Below, piece by piece: positions 8,393-15,663 of a DNA stretch of 16,464 bases; the stretch's first letter is position 1; each line of letters starts with the position of its first letter. Both the position numbers and the translations under genes were made by a program. Source of the DNA: JBBDIM01 sp040880405 (GTDB lineage: Bacteria; Planctomycetota; Planctomycetia; Pirellulales; Pirellulaceae); assembly GCA_040880405.1 (NCBI GenBank), contig JBBDIM010000158.1:1-16464 (forward strand), in the 5' to 3' direction. The notes beneath the pieces are model-generated. The model was given only the letters and a program-made list of their open reading frames with translations, did not search any database and was not told where the DNA came from.

Positions 8393-8534
8393 CCGAGAGG
8401 CTCTTTCATTCAGGAGGGAGTTAAACAACGCGGGAACGCAACAGGTGGGTAGTCAGGATTTTCGGAAGGAAGCGGTTACCACTGGATCGCGAAAGAAAGC
8501 CACGGCGACAATCCCACCAGGGATACACCACCAA

Positions 8535-8548
8535 AATACTCAAGTATT
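8535..8548. promoter_or_regulatory. Operator-like inverted repeat over the DUF1080 promoter
   Basis: AATACT-CA-AGTATT is a perfect 6-base inverted repeat with a 2-base centre. It overlaps the -10 element and the expected transcription start of the candidate DUF1080 promoter, where a repressor would normally bind. No regulator is identified. The neighbouring AraC-family protein is the nearest candidate, but such proteins usually prefer direct repeats. Confidence 0.4.
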
Positions 8549-8574
8549 GTGTTCTGAATGATAGAAGATGTCAA
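8546..8574 (-). promoter_or_regulatory. Candidate sigma-70-type promoter of the DUF1080 gene
   Basis: On the minus strand a perfect TTGACA (8574-8569) is followed after 17 bases by CACAAT (8551-8546), four of six matches to the -10 consensus. The predicted RNA would have a leader of roughly 145 bases before the ATG at 8392. The -10 overlaps an inverted repeat listed separately. Confidence 0.5.
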
Positions 8575-8662
8575 AGTGTTAGCGGCAAAACGGCCAAATT
8601 TTCAGCAATAGGGGGCAAGGCTCGTCGAACGGACTGCACATCAAAAGCGTTCCAGCGGCCGC

Positions 8663-9514
8663 CTACTCCGAATGCGACTTGCGCCAACTGCTGGGAGTCA
8701 TGTTTCGCATCTTCCGAAACGCTCGGTAGAAAGTGGAAAGCTCCGAGAAGCCGCACTCGAAAGCGATCGACGTAATCGGACGCTGAGAGGTCTCCAGGAG
8801 GCGACAGGCGTGGTCGACTCGCCGCCTTTGCACATGATTAAGCCAGGTTTGCCCGGTCAGTCGTCGAAATAATTGGGTGAAGCGCCGCCTTGGAATCCCG
8901 ATCCGGTTGGCGGCGTCATCAATCGTGCTCGCTTCGAAGAAATGATCATCCAGATGGCGAATATAAGCCGCCATCTCGTCGATCCCCGGTTCCTGCGAAA
9001 GGTCAATCGTCGAATCTTCACCGGTAAAATTATGACTGGTCAGAAGCGACAGTATTTCCAGCCCATTGGCCACCATCGCCAGCGGAGTCGTGGGCGAAGC
9101 TTGTAGCTGTTGATAAAGAAGCCGTCGCAGTCGACGTTCGACCCGTTGCGAGAAATGGACCTGTCTCGGCAAAATCCCCAGCGGTAATACCGACATCACC
9201 TGCGGATCAAAGCCAATCAGCGATTTATCAAGGCAAAGGGCATACAATGAGATCGGGGAAGTCGGCAGATCCTCAACGCGATTGCGCCGACCAGGTAATA
9301 CCACCGCAATGTCACGAGGCTCTACCTCATAACTCTGATCACCGATGTGAATCTGTCCGGCCCCGGAAATCACGTAGACGACCTTAATGAAGTCGTGTAC
9401 CCGCCATTCCATCTCGAAGTCGGGCGCGTGGTGGCTTTCCAGGATATAAACACCCCACGGCGGGAGCTCTTCCTCCAAGGCCTTACGCGTCAACGGCGGC
9501 GAACTGTGTGTCAT
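8663..9514 (-). CDS. AraC/XylS-family transcriptional regulator
   Basis: A 283-residue regulator of normal family length. The N-terminal half (about residues 20-110) is a cupin-type sensor domain, seen in HDFIKVVYVISGAGQIHIGD and VEPRDIAVVLPGRRNRVED. The C-terminal half (about 178-280) carries two helix-turn-helix units: about 196-217 (TIDDAANRIGIPRRRFTQLF) and about 247-268 (ITSIAFECGFSELSTFYRAF), the latter followed by the family end motif MTPSSWR. Such proteins usually bind a small ligand, often a sugar, and activate nearby genes. The DUF1080 gene lies 270 bases downstream on the same strand and is a plausible target, but this is inference. A TATAGT -10-like element is at 9581-9586 without a good -35. 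The ribosome-binding site is weak. Confidence 0.93.
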   Translation of the reverse strand: MTHSSPPLTRKALEEELPPWGVYILESHHAPDFEMEWRVHDFIKVVYVISGAGQIHIGDQSYEVEPRDIAVVLPGRRNRVEDLPTSPISLYALCLDKSLIGFDPQVMSVLPLGILPRQVHFSQRVERRLRRLLYQQLQASPTTPLAMVANGLEILSLLTSHNFTGEDSTIDLSQEPGIDEMAAYIRHLDDHFFEASTIDDAANRIGIPRRRFTQLFRRLTGQTWLNHVQRRRVDHACRLLETSQRPITSIAFECGFSELSTFYRAFRKMRNMTPSSWRKSHSE

Positions 9515-9639
9515 GGATTCTTAAACGTGGCAACAATGCTTGGGCTTGCGTTGACCCGCAGGGGCCTGAAATTCCCGCTTACTATAACCGAAAACTCGAC
9601 TCAAGCGAATTCCCGTCTGCCCTAGGCCCCCAAAACAAC

Positions 9640-9657
9640 CGGGATTTCGCAATCCCG
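9640..9657 (-). terminator. Possible second, backup terminator after the lipoprotein gene
   Basis: CGGGATT (9640-9646) and AATCCCG (9651-9657) form a perfect 7-base stem. Read on the minus strand the loop is GCGA, a GNRA tetraloop, and the stem is followed by GTTGTTTT. It lies about 25 bases beyond the stronger terminator at 9683-9713. Confidence 0.4.
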
Positions 9658-9682
9658 TACGATCCACGACCTCGCTTACTCC

Positions 9683-9713
9683 AAAAAAAGCCACGCTCCG
9701 ATGAGCGTGGCTT
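9683..9713 (-). terminator. Intrinsic terminator of the lipoprotein gene
   Basis: AAGCCACGCTC (9688-9698) pairs perfectly with GAGCGTGGCTT (9703-9713) around a 4-base loop, and on the minus strand the stem continues into seven T residues. It is 44 bases downstream of the stop codon of the lipoprotein gene. Confidence 0.9.
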
Positions 9714-9756
9714 AGATGGTACCGTGCGAAACTTGCTGGGCAGCAACCCCGCTGGC

Positions 9757-10332
9757 CTATAGCCCAGCGGGCATGATATTCCCTTCGTCGGTGTTCCCGA
9801 CGCGGTGCAAGTGGTTGTGGTCGATGTAGATGACCTCTTGAGCGTCCCGATTCACCAGGGTGTGCGGGAAGGGCCAACCGACTCGCTTAATTTCGGTGAA
9901 GTAGACCGTGCATTTGTAGTGGGCATGGTGCAACTGAACCGGTCCGACTAGCGGTATGACTCGCGGAGGATCGACGTAATCGGCGATTTTCTCCTTCACG
10001 ATCTCAACATTGTTCCGCTGCACTTCGTGTAGAAACGGAATACCGCCTTGAACCGGACGGGCACGCTCCAAAGCTCGCATCACCTCGTCGTCGCTGGGCG
10101 GATCGAGCGATACGTGAGGGGCTCCAGGCGGAATTGGCGGCATCACCGGGACGCGGCCATATCGCTCGTGCTGGTTAAATTCGTCTTCTTTCAGCTTCTG
10201 GTGATACGGCGAGACCGGCACCGGAAACAGGAAAGGTCCGAGGTAAGGCCCTCGGGTGGTACAGCCAGTACTCGAGATTGCCGAGAGACCAACCGCCATG
10301 ATCAAGCCGAGTTGGACAATGGAACGTTTCAT
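9757..10332 (-). CDS. Putative lipoprotein of unknown function
   Basis: A 191-residue protein that I do not recognise. It starts with a typical lipoprotein signal (MKRSIVQLGLIMAVGL, then SSTGC with Cys24 as the lipidation site). The mature part is soluble-looking, with a proline-rich stretch (about residues 65-80: VPVMPPIPPGAPHVSL), then VIPLVGPVQLHHAHYKCTVY and a histidine-containing C-terminus (YIDHNHLHRVGN). The frame is open for 117 more codons upstream, but the ATG at 10332 is chosen because it opens the signal peptide and has GAGG 5 bases in front (GAGGAAACC-ATG). A GC-rich hairpin (9748-9755 with 9764-9771) spans the stop codon. It stands alone between two terminators, so it is its own transcription unit. 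Confidence 0.8.
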   Translation of the reverse strand: MKRSIVQLGLIMAVGLSAISSTGCTTRGPYLGPFLFPVPVSPYHQKLKEDEFNQHERYGRVPVMPPIPPGAPHVSLDPPSDDEVMRALERARPVQGGIPFLHEVQRNNVEIVKEKIADYVDPPRVIPLVGPVQLHHAHYKCTVYFTEIKRVGWPFPHTLVNRDAQEVIYIDHNHLHRVGNTDEGNIMPAGL

Positions 10333-10640
10333 GGTTTCCTCATTGACTCCATGGGCGAACGTATGGGCGATGCCCGAACCAATACGAGATTGGCTGCCGT
10401 ACGAAAGTAAGTTGTCAGTGATATCTATCGTGTGAATCTGTAACAGACTTGCGGCCTTTTCCGATCGCACCGGAAATTCCAAAAAAACACCCCGCGATAG
10501 CACCGCCAGCGTCTCACCGAAAAGCCCATTTGGCGCAAAAAAAGTCCTGGCGATCGGTTGACCGCCAGGACTTTGTAAACGGCATGAGGATACGTCTGGC
10601 GCGGGAGCCGGACGACCTATCGAAACCTTACCCGAAGTGA
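10333..10640. other. Intergenic region between the lipoprotein and BON-domain genes
   Basis: This 308-base stretch holds the BON-gene terminator (10537-10574) and the leader of the lipoprotein gene. The reading frame through it continues the lipoprotein frame but has no signal-like start. I could not find a convincing promoter pair on the minus strand. Confidence 0.6.
10537..10574 (-). terminator. Intrinsic terminator of the BON-domain gene
   Basis: AAAGTCCTGGCG (10541-10552) pairs perfectly with CGCCAGGACTTT (10563-10574), and on the minus strand the stem runs into seven T residues (10543-10537). It stands 67 bases after the BON-gene stop codon. Confidence 0.9.
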
Positions 10641-11588
10641 CTAGCGGGCCCTGAAATCGACCGTCCACCAACCTTTGTCCCACTGCATCGTCACCTTACG
10701 CCACCCCAGGGGAACCTGAGGATAAGGATAAAAGGGACCGATGTATGGCCACGCGGCGGGCGAGTATTGCTTGGGATAGGTGACCGCGGCATAATTCGGG
10801 TGCGCCGCATAGGCGGGCCAGGCATAGCCGGGCATGTGCGGCTGATCGTAACGAACCGGCATCGCCTGCATCGTCGGCGGATAGTAGGCTGGCTGAGCCG
10901 GCATCATCGCACCGCCTTGCTTAGCCATCCCCACCATCCGATGCTGCGGATAGGCATTGGACCCGGCGGCACTCATCGCAAGCGGACGCTGTGATCCACC
11001 CGACCGCCCCGCGGCACTCCCTTGTGCCGGTTGCGTGGCGGGCCGGATCGGACGCATCGTGTCCGCGGCCGATTCGTCATGATTCACCAGAACACTGCGA
11101 GACTCACTACCGACATTGGCCAAGGATGCGGGAAGCAGGGCCGCTGGTTCGACAGCAAACTCCATTTCATCCTGCTGAATGCTCTTGGCCGATACCGACT
11201 CAAGCTTCACCGGTTCCGGTTGCTCAGTGAAAGGCTCCAGGGTTTCCGGTGCCTCAGTTTCCAGGGTTTCGGTCTTCAGGGTCTTGAGCGTATCGGTCGA
11301 GCGGACGGTTTCAACTTGAATCCCGTCGATTACCCGCTGAACCCCTTCAACGCGTCGGGCGATGTCGACCGCGAGGTCGTGTTGATCCCCGCTTGCCACA
11401 TGGCCATCGAGCCAAACGACGCCTTCCTCGACACGCAAGCCGATGTTGAACCCTTTCAGGCTCCCTTCGGACTTCCGTTCGTTCAAGCTCGATACAATCT
11501 GTTCCGCGATCTCGGTGTCACCGGCGACAGTGATCGTCGGTAGCGACAGCATGGTCGCGATGATCGCGAACCTTATGATGTGTGACAT
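10641..11588 (-). CDS. Exported BON-domain protein with an aromatic-rich C-terminal motif
   Basis: A 315-residue exported protein. A signal peptide (about residues 1-22, ending ITVAG) leads into one BON domain (about residues 25-95), with the expected FNIGLRVEEGVVWLDGHVAS and IARRVEGVQRVIDGIQVE. BON domains are usually linked to membrane or phospholipid binding in the periplasm. A low-complexity Thr/Glu/Leu/Pro segment follows (TLKTLKTETLETEAPETLEP), then a Met/Pro/Tyr/Ala-rich region and a C-terminal 42-residue motif with PAAWPY, YPYPQVP and GWW. That motif recurs in the protein at 11943-12401. Two ATGs are adjacent at 11591 and 11588; AGGAGG is 4 bases from the first and 7 from the second, so I choose the second. 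It ends at a strong terminator. Confidence 0.85.
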   Translation of the reverse strand: MSHIIRFAIIATMLSLPTITVAGDTEIAEQIVSSLNERKSEGSLKGFNIGLRVEEGVVWLDGHVASGDQHDLAVDIARRVEGVQRVIDGIQVETVRSTDTLKTLKTETLETEAPETLEPFTEQPEPVKLESVSAKSIQQDEMEFAVEPAALLPASLANVGSESRSVLVNHDESAADTMRPIRPATQPAQGSAAGRSGGSQRPLAMSAAGSNAYPQHRMVGMAKQGGAMMPAQPAYYPPTMQAMPVRYDQPHMPGYAWPAYAAHPNYAAVTYPKQYSPAAWPYIGPFYPYPQVPLGWRKVTMQWDKGWWTVDFRAR

Positions 11589-11942
11589 CATCCCCCTCCT
11601 GAGATTATGTTTCCTAAACAGTTTTCATTTTCATGAAACGCGACGGCGACCATTTCAAGGACACTAAACGTCCCTGCGGGATTTGCGGCCAGCGAACCAT
11701 AGTCGCTCGCATCGCCCCCATGTACCGCTTTTGCTTCCCTAAACAATGAAGGGTCCCCAATCAATGACCCTCCTTGGATATCGATCCCAAACGAGTCGGG
11801 CTCGTGATTGTTTGTTCAACGGATAGCCGTTTATCCGCGTGGCATTTTTTTTCGCCATCGGCACCGTCTATTCGCACTCCCATGATTCCCATAAATCTGG
11901 GACCACGGAATTCCGCGAGACCTCAATTCTCGCGAAGGCCAC
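11589..11942. other. Intergenic region upstream of the BON-domain gene
   Basis: About 350 bases without a credible gene. It holds the BON-gene ribosome-binding site (AGGAGGGGG), a small inverted repeat CGGATA/TATCCG (11820-11825 and 11832-11837), and a 7-base hairpin CGCGAGA/TCTCGCG (11914-11920 and 11928-11934) just after the stop codon of the next gene. That hairpin lacks a T-run, so it is at best a weak terminator. No clear promoter pair was found. Confidence 0.5.
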
Positions 11943-12401
11943 CTAGCGATGGCTGCCTGGCCGACGTTCGTCAAAGTCCAGGAACCACCACCCGTCAGCC
12001 CACTCAAGTGTCACGTGCTTCCACCCCATTGGCACTTGCGGATAGGGATAGTGAGCGCCCACATAGGGCCAAGCGGCCGGAGCATGCTGCTTCGGATAAG
12101 GCACTCCGCCGTAACCACCCGGCCCCGGTTGCCCCGGCATCGCATGGCCATGCATCTGACCCTGAAAATGAGGGCGAACACCACCATGGTGGCCCTGATA
12201 CCCAGGAGGACAGTACGCGCCCGGGGCGTTATGCCCGACGACCTGGCCCTGAACACCCCCGGCCTGCTGCTGGTAATACGCTTGGTGATGCCCCGCTTGA
12301 CCGGCGGAACTTCCCGGCACGGACGACTGCTGCGCCTGCCCGACGGCGGGAAGAGCACAAACTCCCAACGCCAACATGAACTGAAAGATCGACAAACGCA
12401 T
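11943..12401 (-). CDS. Small secreted Gly/His/Gln-rich protein sharing the BON protein's C-terminal motif
   Basis: A 152-residue protein that I do not recognise. Residues 1-23 form a signal peptide (MRLSIFQFMLALGVCALPAV, cleaved near GQAQ). The middle, about 24-100, is low-complexity and rich in Gly, Gln, His and Tyr (HHQAYYQQQ, GYQGHHGG, GQMHGHAMPG), which might bind metal; this is inference. Residues 102-143 repeat the C-terminal motif of the neighbouring BON-domain protein (YPKQ, PAAWPY, YPYPQVP, GW, DGWW, DF). A frame extension upstream begins at a TTG; the ATG at 12401 is preferred because it opens the signal peptide and has GGGAG 6 bases upstream. No T-run terminator separates it from the BON gene 354 bases on. 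Confidence 0.78.
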   Translation of the reverse strand: MRLSIFQFMLALGVCALPAVGQAQQSSVPGSSAGQAGHHQAYYQQQAGGVQGQVVGHNAPGAYCPPGYQGHHGGVRPHFQGQMHGHAMPGQPGPGGYGGVPYPKQHAPAAWPYVGAHYPYPQVPMGWKHVTLEWADGWWFLDFDERRPGSHR

Positions 12402-12766
12402 TCCATTCTCCCGTTTACAGGGTGACGCGACCAACGCCGGGCGTCACACATGGTGTCGTACCACTAAAGCACCCGTCACATGAGAAGCCAACCGCTAATC
12501 GAGCGAAATGCTTACCATCGACAAACCGCGGCCTCCCCCGAAGATTCGGCCGCTGTCACTGCCTTCAAATGGTCATAGGTCAAACTGCCTAGCATCAATT
12601 TCGGCAATTCGACTGAACGGGAAGAACTAATTTTGTCAATTCTGCCGATCGCACCACTATTTCCGACAAGATCGTTCGCCTTAGACAAGATAGGCAAGAC
12701 AGCGCGGCACCCACGCCAGCGCCTGCTCGCGGAATGATGGCAAGCGGGAAAAGGACAAACACCTGC
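12402..12766. other. Intergenic region between the small membrane protein and the small secreted protein
   Basis: About 365 bases. Besides the GTGACGC/GCGTCAC repeat I see an imperfect inverted pair around 12599-12609 and 12634-12646 (TTCGGCAATTC against AATTCTGCCGA) and no clear terminator or promoter. A 61-codon frame here starts at TTG without a ribosome-binding site and is not accepted. Confidence 0.5.
12422..12447 (-). promoter_or_regulatory. Inverted repeat in the leader of the small secreted protein gene
   Basis: GTGACGC (12422-12428) and GCGTCAC (12441-12447) are a perfect 7-base inverted repeat with a 12-base loop. It ends 20 bases upstream of the ATG at 12401. A further GTCACA lies at 12476-12481, giving TGTGAC twice on the minus strand. 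It could be a leader hairpin or an operator; nothing here decides between them. Confidence 0.35.
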
Positions 12767-13051
12767 CTAAAATTCACGGACGGAAACCCGGCTCCGATCC
12801 GGCTCCACGACGCATCCCACGGCAAGTAGCCCAATGGCGAATCCACCGGCCAGCCAGAATCCACCTCCCATGGTGATCTCGTAGGCCATGTGTATCGCCA
12901 TCGCTAAAAAGCTTGCCATGGCGAACCACTGCGCAACTTGACGGTTTGTCTCCTTCTGGGCAAACCGCACCCAAAAGACACTCAGTCCACCACAGACGTA
13001 TACTGAAGCGGCGAATAGCGCTACCATTTGGGGAACGTGAAACGGAAACAT
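12767..13051 (-). CDS. Small integral membrane protein of unknown function
   Basis: A 94-residue protein I do not recognise, with three hydrophobic helices: about residues 8-29 (MVALFAASVYVCGGLSVFWV), 40-58 (AQWFAMASFLAMAIHMAYEI) and 62-82 (GGFWLAGGFAIGLLAVGCVV). A short basic/polar loop (RFAQKETNRQ) joins the first two, and the tail is charged (EPDRSRVSVREF). The ATG at 13051 is preceded by AGGAG with a 5-base gap (AGGAGCAAGG-ATG), the main reason to believe the gene is real. It begins about 155 bases beyond the terminator of the TlpA-type gene, so it is probably its own unit. No neighbour suggests a function. Confidence 0.7.
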   Translation of the reverse strand: MFPFHVPQMVALFAASVYVCGGLSVFWVRFAQKETNRQVAQWFAMASFLAMAIHMAYEITMGGGFWLAGGFAIGLLAVGCVVEPDRSRVSVREF

Positions 13052-13205
13052 CCTTGCTCCTGAATCGATACCTTAGAAGTTTTTCGGCGAATCCTTGCCG
13101 ACGAGCCAGTTTTTACTAAAGTCCCGCCCATCGAGAAACCCGAATCTGCCCCATTCGCATTCATCCTTCTGATTTTCCCGCAATGAACTTCCTTCTCAGC
13201 CAACG

Positions 13206-13241
13206 AAAAAAGCCACTCCCGTACCCCGGAAGTGGCTTTTT
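13206..13241 (-). terminator. Intrinsic terminator of the TlpA-type gene
   Basis: AAAAAGCCACT (13207-13217) pairs with AGTGGCTTTTT (13231-13241), with a short extra TCC/GGA pairing towards the loop. On the minus strand the stem runs into a T-run. The flanks are A-rich on one side and T-rich on the other, so it could also act in the opposite direction. Confidence 0.88.
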
Positions 13242-13299
13242 GTTGTCGATCACTCGCGAGCCTGCGCGGGCGGGCGCGGAGGCAATCATTCGATTCTCG

Positions 13300-15231
13300 C
13301 TACTTGATGAGCTTGGTTAACTCTGAATCAAGCTGGCTAATGTGCAGACTTCGGCTGATCACCTTGCCGTCCGCCCCTACCAGAATCATGGTAGGCAGCG
13401 TCAAAACCCCCATCTCTAAGGCGTAGCGACTATCCAATCCACCTTCCTCATACAGTTGCGGCCAAGCCAAACGGTTCTGCCCTAAAAACTGAGTCAACGC
13501 GGACCTGTCGGAATCTAGGCTCACCCCGATCAATTGGAAACCCCGCGCCCCGTACTTCGCCTGCATCTGCCGCATGACAGCCATATCCTCTTTGCAAGGC
13601 TCACACCATGTCGCCCAGTAGTGGACTAGAACCACTTTCCCTTTGTAGCTCGCCAAATCTACCTTTTTGCCATCGGTTGACGTACCGGCCAGCCGCATCG
13701 GTTGACCCACTGCCGAGATCCGACGAATCGCGCCGGTCGCCTTTTCGGCGAGCGATGTTTCCGAGAAGTTGTTGCGGATTTGGTCATACCACTTCTTAGC
13801 GTCATTATCCTCGCCAGCGAATTCGTGAGCGATTGCCAATTGCATCATCGCCTCGGCCGCATCCTCGCTCTTAGGATACTGCTTGATGAATCCCTCCAAC
13901 TTCTCCAGCCAAGCCTCTTGAATCTTCGCGAAATCCGCTTTGGGATCTTGAAACTGCCGAGTGTACTGGGCGGTCAATTCCCGGAAGCGGACATAAGCCG
14001 CCAAGTCCGTCCCAGCTAACTTCCCCTCAAGCTCGCTGGCCAGCCGAGTCAGTTCAGGCATTCCATTAGGCATTTCCCCCGACTGAATCGCACCGCTCAA
14101 CGCATCCGCGAGCTGACGAATCCAGTTCTCCTTCATCTCCGCATCGGTCGTCGAGGCGATGATCTGCTTAATCAAGGCCATTCGCTCTTGAGCCAATTTT
14201 TCTTGGGCCTGCGGAGTGGTCGCCTGGGCGGTGCGTTGATCCAGTTGTTCCAATTTACCCAGCAGCGACTGCAACTCCGCTCCCATTCCAGGCGTTTCGC
14301 CACTTTCACCGGTGGCTGGACGGTTATTGTACGAGACAGAGAAGAAATAACCTTGATTCGAGGCCAACTGACCCGATTCTCCCTGTACCTTCGGGGCGGA
14401 AATTAGCTTCCAGTTGTCCCCCACGCGAACCATCGTACCGAGATCAATTTGGCTATGCTCGCCACTGGTTTCCAGTACGGCGATGGCGTTTTCATACACC
14501 ACCAGGTCCTTTTTCAACCCCTCGGTACCTGCGGGAACCAAGCCGGGGCGGGTAGCCCCGAAATGAACCCACTTGGTGCTGTTGTTGATTTGCTTTTGTG
14601 CCTGAGCCCACTTTTTGAAGTCTTCGACGCTTGACTTAAGCATCTCTGAGACCTCCTTAGCCTTATCCCCCTCCAAACCAAGAGTTGCGAACTCTTCCTG
14701 GGTCAGAAGTAACGCCCGAAATCGGTCGACATCGACATTGCGGGCCGCCTCCACTACTTCGGAGGAAACCTCCTCGGGAGAAATCATCTTCCAGGTATCG
14801 ATTTCGCCGCTCTCATCACGGTCCAGTCCCCACCGAATTCCCGCGGTTCCGAGCCAGCGATATTGGTCCGCTGTCCCGTTAAAATTCGAATCGATGTCTC
14901 GGTAGACTTCGACGCCATCCTTGAAGTAGGCCCAAAAGTCGACCTTCTTGTCGCCATTAGTATCGAGAAACATTCGCAGCCGCTCTCCCGAGCTGCCGGT
15001 AACAATCCAGCCGGTATTCCCGTTAATCTTTTCGACCTTGATATCGCATTTGGGGATCTCATCAGCCGCCGGTCGGTCGTAATCGACGCCGTCCTGTAGT
15101 GGTTCCAATTGCAAAGCCTGCTCAACCGTCGGAGCTTGGGCGCGTGCCAAACCGCTAAACATTAGCAAGGAGAGAGGTACAGTAATTCCGAGAGTTACGC
15201 GTCGCATGGCTTTCCACTTCCTTGTTGTCAT
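13300..15231 (-). CDS. Secreted TlpA/ResA-type thioredoxin-domain protein with calcium-loop-like repeats
   Basis: A 643-residue exported protein. A signal peptide (about residues 1-31, ending GLARA) precedes an N-terminal region with three loops that look like EF-hand or dockerin calcium sites: D90-TNGDKKV-D98, D114-SNFNGTA-D122 and D137-RDESGEI-D145, each followed by aromatic residues. A long, partly helical middle has TPR-like character near residues 455-505 (PKSEDAAEAMMQLAIAHEFA). The C-terminal domain, about 507-643, is thioredoxin-like of the TlpA/ResA/AhpC-TSA kind, with active site WCEPC (C543, C546) and the cis-proline motif LTLP (P613). Such domains reduce or exchange disulfides outside the cytoplasm. 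Start choice: ATGs at 15234, 15231 and 15207 are all possible; GAGG stands 5 bases before 15231. Confidence 0.88.
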   Translation of the reverse strand: MTTRKWKAMRRVTLGITVPLSLLMFSGLARAQAPTVEQALQLEPLQDGVDYDRPAADEIPKCDIKVEKINGNTGWIVTGSSGERLRMFLDTNGDKKVDFWAYFKDGVEVYRDIDSNFNGTADQYRWLGTAGIRWGLDRDESGEIDTWKMISPEEVSSEVVEAARNVDVDRFRALLLTQEEFATLGLEGDKAKEVSEMLKSSVEDFKKWAQAQKQINNSTKWVHFGATRPGLVPAGTEGLKKDLVVYENAIAVLETSGEHSQIDLGTMVRVGDNWKLISAPKVQGESGQLASNQGYFFSVSYNNRPATGESGETPGMGAELQSLLGKLEQLDQRTAQATTPQAQEKLAQERMALIKQIIASTTDAEMKENWIRQLADALSGAIQSGEMPNGMPELTRLASELEGKLAGTDLAAYVRFRELTAQYTRQFQDPKADFAKIQEAWLEKLEGFIKQYPKSEDAAEAMMQLAIAHEFAGEDNDAKKWYDQIRNNFSETSLAEKATGAIRRISAVGQPMRLAGTSTDGKKVDLASYKGKVVLVHYWATWCEPCKEDMAVMRQMQAKYGARGFQLIGVSLDSDRSALTQFLGQNRLAWPQLYEEGGLDSRYALEMGVLTLPTMILVGADGKVISRSLHISQLDSELTKLIK

Positions 15232-15602
15232 CATGACCTCGAAACGAGAAATCGCCCGGCAAGGACTGACTTCTCGAAGTGCTCTTAAACAATAATCACG
15301 GAACGGGGAGCGTTTCCGCACGGCAATCTGCGTAGCGTCTCCCGCTCACTCCGTTGAACATCCTCGATTGGATTATCCAAAAAACAGCTTTCCAAAGCAT
15401 TAGCAGTTTCGGCAAATTTTAGCCGCCTCATATCCGCGAACCTTTTTGCCTGATTGAATCTCACTACTTACGCGAAGGAATTCCTTTCCAAAACGGTGCC
15501 CGACGCTGGAATCCCGATATATTTGTCAGCGTTTTTCGGGCTGTGACGAGTCCATCTTCCCGATAAATCGCCGGAGTGAACGAAAACCTGCCGGACCCCT
15601 AT
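15232..15602. other. Divergent intergenic region between the TlpA-type gene and the tRNA-Ile/Ala unit
   Basis: About 370 bases with no credible gene; the only frame on the minus strand runs over the tRNA promoter. It contains the leader of the TlpA-type gene and two neighbouring perfect inverted repeats (15368-15380 and 15387-15398). I found no convincing promoter pair for the TlpA-type gene. Confidence 0.5.
15368..15398. promoter_or_regulatory. Two adjacent operator-like palindromes
   Basis: TTGGAT-T-ATCCAA (15368-15380) and GCTTT-CC-AAAGC (15387-15398) are both perfect inverted repeats, six bases apart, and both contain TCCAA. They lie about 140 bases upstream of the TlpA-type start codon and about 205 bases from the divergent tRNA promoter. 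Protein-binding sites are possible but unproven. Confidence 0.3.
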
Positions 15603-15630
15603 TTGACAGATTCGCCCAGGCACATAAAAT
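15603..15630 (+). promoter_or_regulatory. Strong sigma-70-type promoter of the tRNA-Ile/Ala unit
   Basis: A perfect TTGACA (15603-15608) is followed after 16 bases by TAAAAT (15625-15630), five of six matches to the -10 consensus. Transcription should start near 15637, under 30 bases before tRNA-Ile. A small inverted repeat CACAT/ATGTG (15621-15625 and 15632-15636) brackets the -10. Confidence 0.75.
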
Positions 15631-15663
15631 AATGTGCTTCCCCCCAAGGGTCTTTGATCCTTA

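Noticed and set aside
8393..8428. Extended start of the DUF1080 gene at 8428
   Set aside because: The codon there is TTG and the added residues would precede a proper signal peptide starting at the ATG at 8392.
10333..10683. N-terminal extension of the lipoprotein frame to 10683
   Set aside because: The extension runs across the BON-gene terminator and hides a clear lipoprotein signal peptide. The internal ATG at 10332 has a good ribosome-binding site.
12402..12434. Extended start of the small secreted protein gene at 12434
   Set aside because: It is a TTG start inside the inverted-repeat leader; the ATG at 12401 opens the signal peptide and has GGGAG in front.
12512..12697. 61-codon minus-strand frame between two genes
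   Set aside because: It starts at TTG with no ribosome-binding site, has low-complexity content without any domain, and does not show a signal or membrane segment.
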